From assembly GCA_024743015.1 (NCBI GenBank), contig JANSXJ010000140.1:1-8696 (forward strand): a stretch of 8,696 nucleotides of DNA. Direction: 5' to 3'. The notes beneath the pieces are model-generated. The model was given only the letters and a program-made list of their open reading frames with translations, had not been told where the DNA came from and searched no databases. Shown piece after piece: positions 6,906 to 8,696 of this stretch. Origin of the DNA: Hyphomonas sp. (GTDB lineage Bacteria > Pseudomonadota > Alphaproteobacteria > Caulobacterales > Hyphomonadaceae). Each line of letters begins with the position of its first letter. The first letter of the stretch is position 1. The translations under genes were made by a program, and so were the position numbers.

Positions 6906-8302
6906 TGCGAGGGATGGCAGCAACCAGTCTGCGCACCCAGCTCGTTTTGCTGATTCTTGGTGCGCTGATTTTGGCGCAGATAGCCAGCCTGTACCTATTT
7001 GTCGATGAACGCAGCCTGGCGGTGCGCGCCGCTGTTGGTATGGAAGCTGCCGGGCGCGCTGCCAACGTTGTGCGATTGATTGAAGAGGCGCCACCGTCGC
7101 TTCATGCCTCGATCTTACGCGCGGCGGATTCGCCACTGGTCCGCTTTGATATTGACCCGATGCCGACGGTCCAAGTGCACAATCACACGACCAGTGGGCC
7201 CGTCGTCGAACGCATCCGGGGCTTGCTCGACGAGGCTGACGCGCGCGAAATCCGACTTGATCTGCGAGAGATCGAAGCTGGTTTTCCGCCGATCGCAGGT
7301 CTTCCAGACGGCATGGCCCGCATGCATCGCCAGATGATGCACGGCCAAATGTCTGCAATCGAGATGAATCTGTCCATCGCGCTCGGTTCCGACGGGTGGC
7401 TGAATGTCGGGACTCGGTTTCAAAGACCGCCCCTGCAGTGGCATTGGCCGACGGCTCTCAGCTTCGGGCTTACCGCCGCATTGCTGTTGGCAGCCGCATT
7501 CTGGTTTATGCTCGCTCGTTTGACCGGACCGCTGAGCCGTCTTGCGGGCGCGGCCGATCGTTTGGGTCGTGGCGAACAAGTTGCAGAACTTGCGCCGGCA
7601 GGCCCGTCGGAAGTCCAAGAACTGACCGAGGCGTTCAATAGGATGCAGGCACGTCTGACGCGTTTCGTGTCCGATCGTACGCGGCTATTGGCGGCGCTTG
7701 GCCACGATTTGCGATCTCCGTTAACTGCCATGCGCGTCCGGGCCGAGATGGTTGACGACGAGGAAACTCGCGAACGATTGATTGCAACCATCGGCGAGAT
7801 GCAGCAGATGGTCGACGAGACACTCGCCTTCGCCCGCGGCATGGCCAATGCCGAAGCGTACGAAACCCATGACCTCTCCTCGTTTCTAAGTGAGCTTTGT
7901 GACGATCTGATCGAGACCGGCCAAGATGTGGAGCTTAAGACAAAGCCGGATATCTGGACACGGTTGCGTCCCACCGCCCTGCGGCGCGCCTTACGCAATG
8001 TCATCGACAATGCGGTTCGCTATGGCGGCCATGCACGAATTTCCTTGTCGCCTCACGGGAACAATGCCCACGTCATCGTCTCAGACGATGGTCCCGGCAT
8101 TCCCGATGAGGATGTTGAACGTGTGTTTGATCCGTTTGTTCGCCTCGAAACGTCCCGATCCCGCGAAACGGGAGGGGCGGGTTTGGGTCTTGCGATCGCA
8201 CGCACCATCATTCAGGGACACGGTGGTGATATCGAGTTGGCCAATCGGTCAGAAGGCGGTCTGATTGCCACAATAAGCTTACCGCTTGTCAGCGCACCGT
8301 GA
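6905..8302 (+). CDS. HAMP-containing sensor histidine kinase with Met/His-rich periplasmic domain
   Basis: This inner-membrane sensor kinase has 465 residues from ATG 6905, which overlaps the regulator stop as TGATG; GTG 6902 (GTGA overlap) would add one Met. Helix 1 is at about 11-33, followed by a periplasmic sensor domain of some 150 residues and helix 2 at about 183-204. A HAMP domain follows (205-258). The dimerisation domain carries GHDLRSPLT with phospho-His267. The ATPase domain has the N box RNVIDNAVRYG (about 364-374), DDGPGIP (394-400), FDPFVR (408-413) and GGAGLGLAI (423-431). The periplasmic segment at 137-154 contains Met137, Met140, His141, Met144, Met145, His146, Met149 and Met154. 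Such soft-metal ligands suggest sensing of Cu(I) or Ag(I), although sequence alone does not prove it. It is co-transcribed with the OmpR-type regulator it presumably phosphorylates. Confidence 0.92.
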   Translation: MRGMAATSLRTQLVLLILGALILAQIASLYLFVDERSLAVRAAVGMEAAGRAANVVRLIEEAPPSLHASILRAADSPLVRFDIDPMPTVQVHNHTTSGPVVERIRGLLDEADAREIRLDLREIEAGFPPIAGLPDGMARMHRQMMHGQMSAIEMNLSIALGSDGWLNVGTRFQRPPLQWHWPTALSFGLTAALLLAAAFWFMLARLTGPLSRLAGAADRLGRGEQVAELAPAGPSEVQELTEAFNRMQARLTRFVSDRTRLLAALGHDLRSPLTAMRVRAEMVDDEETRERLIATIGEMQQMVDETLAFARGMANAEAYETHDLSSFLSELCDDLIETGQDVELKTKPDIWTRLRPTALRRALRNVIDNAVRYGGHARISLSPHGNNAHVIVSDDGPGIPDEDVERVFDPFVRLETSRSRETGGAGLGLAIARTIIQGHGGDIELANRSEGGLIATISLPLVSAP

Positions 8303-8316
8303 ACCGAGCTGTCTCG

Positions 8317-8335
8317 CGTCCAGTACCGTTGGACG
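8317..8335 (+). terminator. Weak hairpin after the kinase gene
   Basis: CGTCCA (8317-8322) and TGGACG (8330-8335) form a perfect 6-base stem with a 7-base loop, starting 15 bases past the kinase stop. No T-run follows on the plus strand. A run of six A (8343-8348) would read as T on the minus strand, but before this hairpin rather than after it. It may help end or stabilise the kinase mRNA; it is not a textbook intrinsic terminator. Confidence 0.3.
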
Positions 8336-8379
8336 TGCCCCGAAAAAACTTGAAATCAGCGAACCTTTCCCGCCGCCGT

Positions 8380-8696
8380 TTAGCGTTGCGGCCAGATTGG
8401 ATGATGATCGTCGATAACAAACGGATGTGTATGGCGCATTTGCTTGTGTCGATGCCGAGGCGTACCGTTGTCGGCCCACACGATCTCGGGTGCGTGAAGG
8501 TCGTCATCGCCTGGCGCATGGGAGTGTTCCATTTCCGCGTGCTCGTGTTCGAGCTCTTCGGGATCAAGCCGGGGCCAGAACGTCATGGCAGCGAATGCAC
8601 CCAGCGCGGCAAGGATTGTAAGGATGACATAGGTCGTTCCCATCCCAAGGCGCGCACCGAGCCAACCAGCAGCGGGATAGGCGACCAGCCAGCAGG
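8380..8696 (-). CDS. C-terminal part of an MFS transporter with His-rich tail (partial, runs off the right edge)
   Basis: The minus-strand frame is open from the window edge and gives 104 residues ending at TAA (8382-8380). It begins in CWLVAYPAAGWLGARLG, a loop/helix typical of the last part of major facilitator carriers. A final hydrophobic helix (TTYVILTILAALGAFAAMTF) follows, then a cytoplasmic tail of about 58 residues with 11 His, including EHEH, EHSH, RHRH, RHTH and DDHH, and the end FVIDDHHPIWPQR. An internal ATG at 8643 is not the start, because the same frame continues upstream with conserved membrane sequence. His-rich C-terminal tails on MFS pumps are known from nickel exporters such as NreB. 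Here the ion is unknown, and metal efflux is inferred from the tail and the cluster. It converges on the kinase gene, so it needs its own promoter outside the window. Confidence 0.82.
   Translation of the reverse strand, partial: CWLVAYPAAGWLGARLGMGTTYVILTILAALGAFAAMTFWPRLDPEELEHEHAEMEHSHAPGDDDLHAPEIVWADNGTPRHRHKQMRHTHPFVIDDHHPIWPQR

Noticed and set aside
8380..8643. An 87-residue stand-alone His-rich membrane protein starting at ATG 8643.
   Set aside because: The same frame stays open to the window edge and reads CWLVAYPAAGWLGARLG, typical of an MFS carrier, so this is the end of a longer gene.

Overview
The window looks like part of a heavy-metal (most likely copper) handling cluster from an alphaproteobacterium, probably a sphingomonad. 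I infer this from the moderately GC-rich coding style, the EnvZ/OmpR-type regulator pair, and the mix of a CopB-type P1B ATPase, a YHS protein, a Met-rich EF-hand protein, DUF302 and a His-tailed MFS carrier. The taxonomic call and the identity of the metal are inference; the gene families are read directly from the translated sequence.

Layout, left to right. Positions 1-60 hold the probable 3' end of a plus-strand gene that I cannot identify. A small YHS metal-binding protein (168-359) and a His-rich CopB-type P1B-3 ATPase (369-2414) follow, nine bases apart. A DMT/EamA transporter (2525-3418, plus) comes next; it does not obviously belong to the metal theme. Converging on it is a minus-strand set read from 6010 down to 3529: a secreted Met-rich protein with three canonical EF-hands (5369-6010), a cytosolic DUF302 protein (4947-5333) and an APC-family permease (3529-4893). 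The short gaps of 35 and 53 bases suggest one operon.

Across a 172-base divergent intergenic region (6011-6182) lies a plus-strand two-component system: an OmpR-family regulator (6183-6905) and an overlapping HAMP histidine kinase (6905-8302) whose periplasmic domain carries a Met/His cluster. Converging on the kinase gene is the 3' end of an MFS transporter with a very His-rich cytoplasmic tail (8380 to the window edge).

A working model: the kinase senses periplasmic metal, probably Cu(I), through its Met/His patch. The regulator then controls the divergent EF-hand/DUF302/permease operon and perhaps the efflux genes. The P1B ATPase exports cytosolic copper, with the YHS protein possibly acting as a cytosolic metal carrier, and the Met-rich EF-hand protein buffers metal in the periplasm. 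The best candidate for something undescribed is the divergent module at 3529-8302: a Met-rich/EF-hand periplasmic protein, DUF302 and an APC permease opposite a Met/His-sensing kinase. No stretch longer than 300 bases lacks a gene. I saw no tRNA, rRNA, CRISPR array, insertion sequence or att site.
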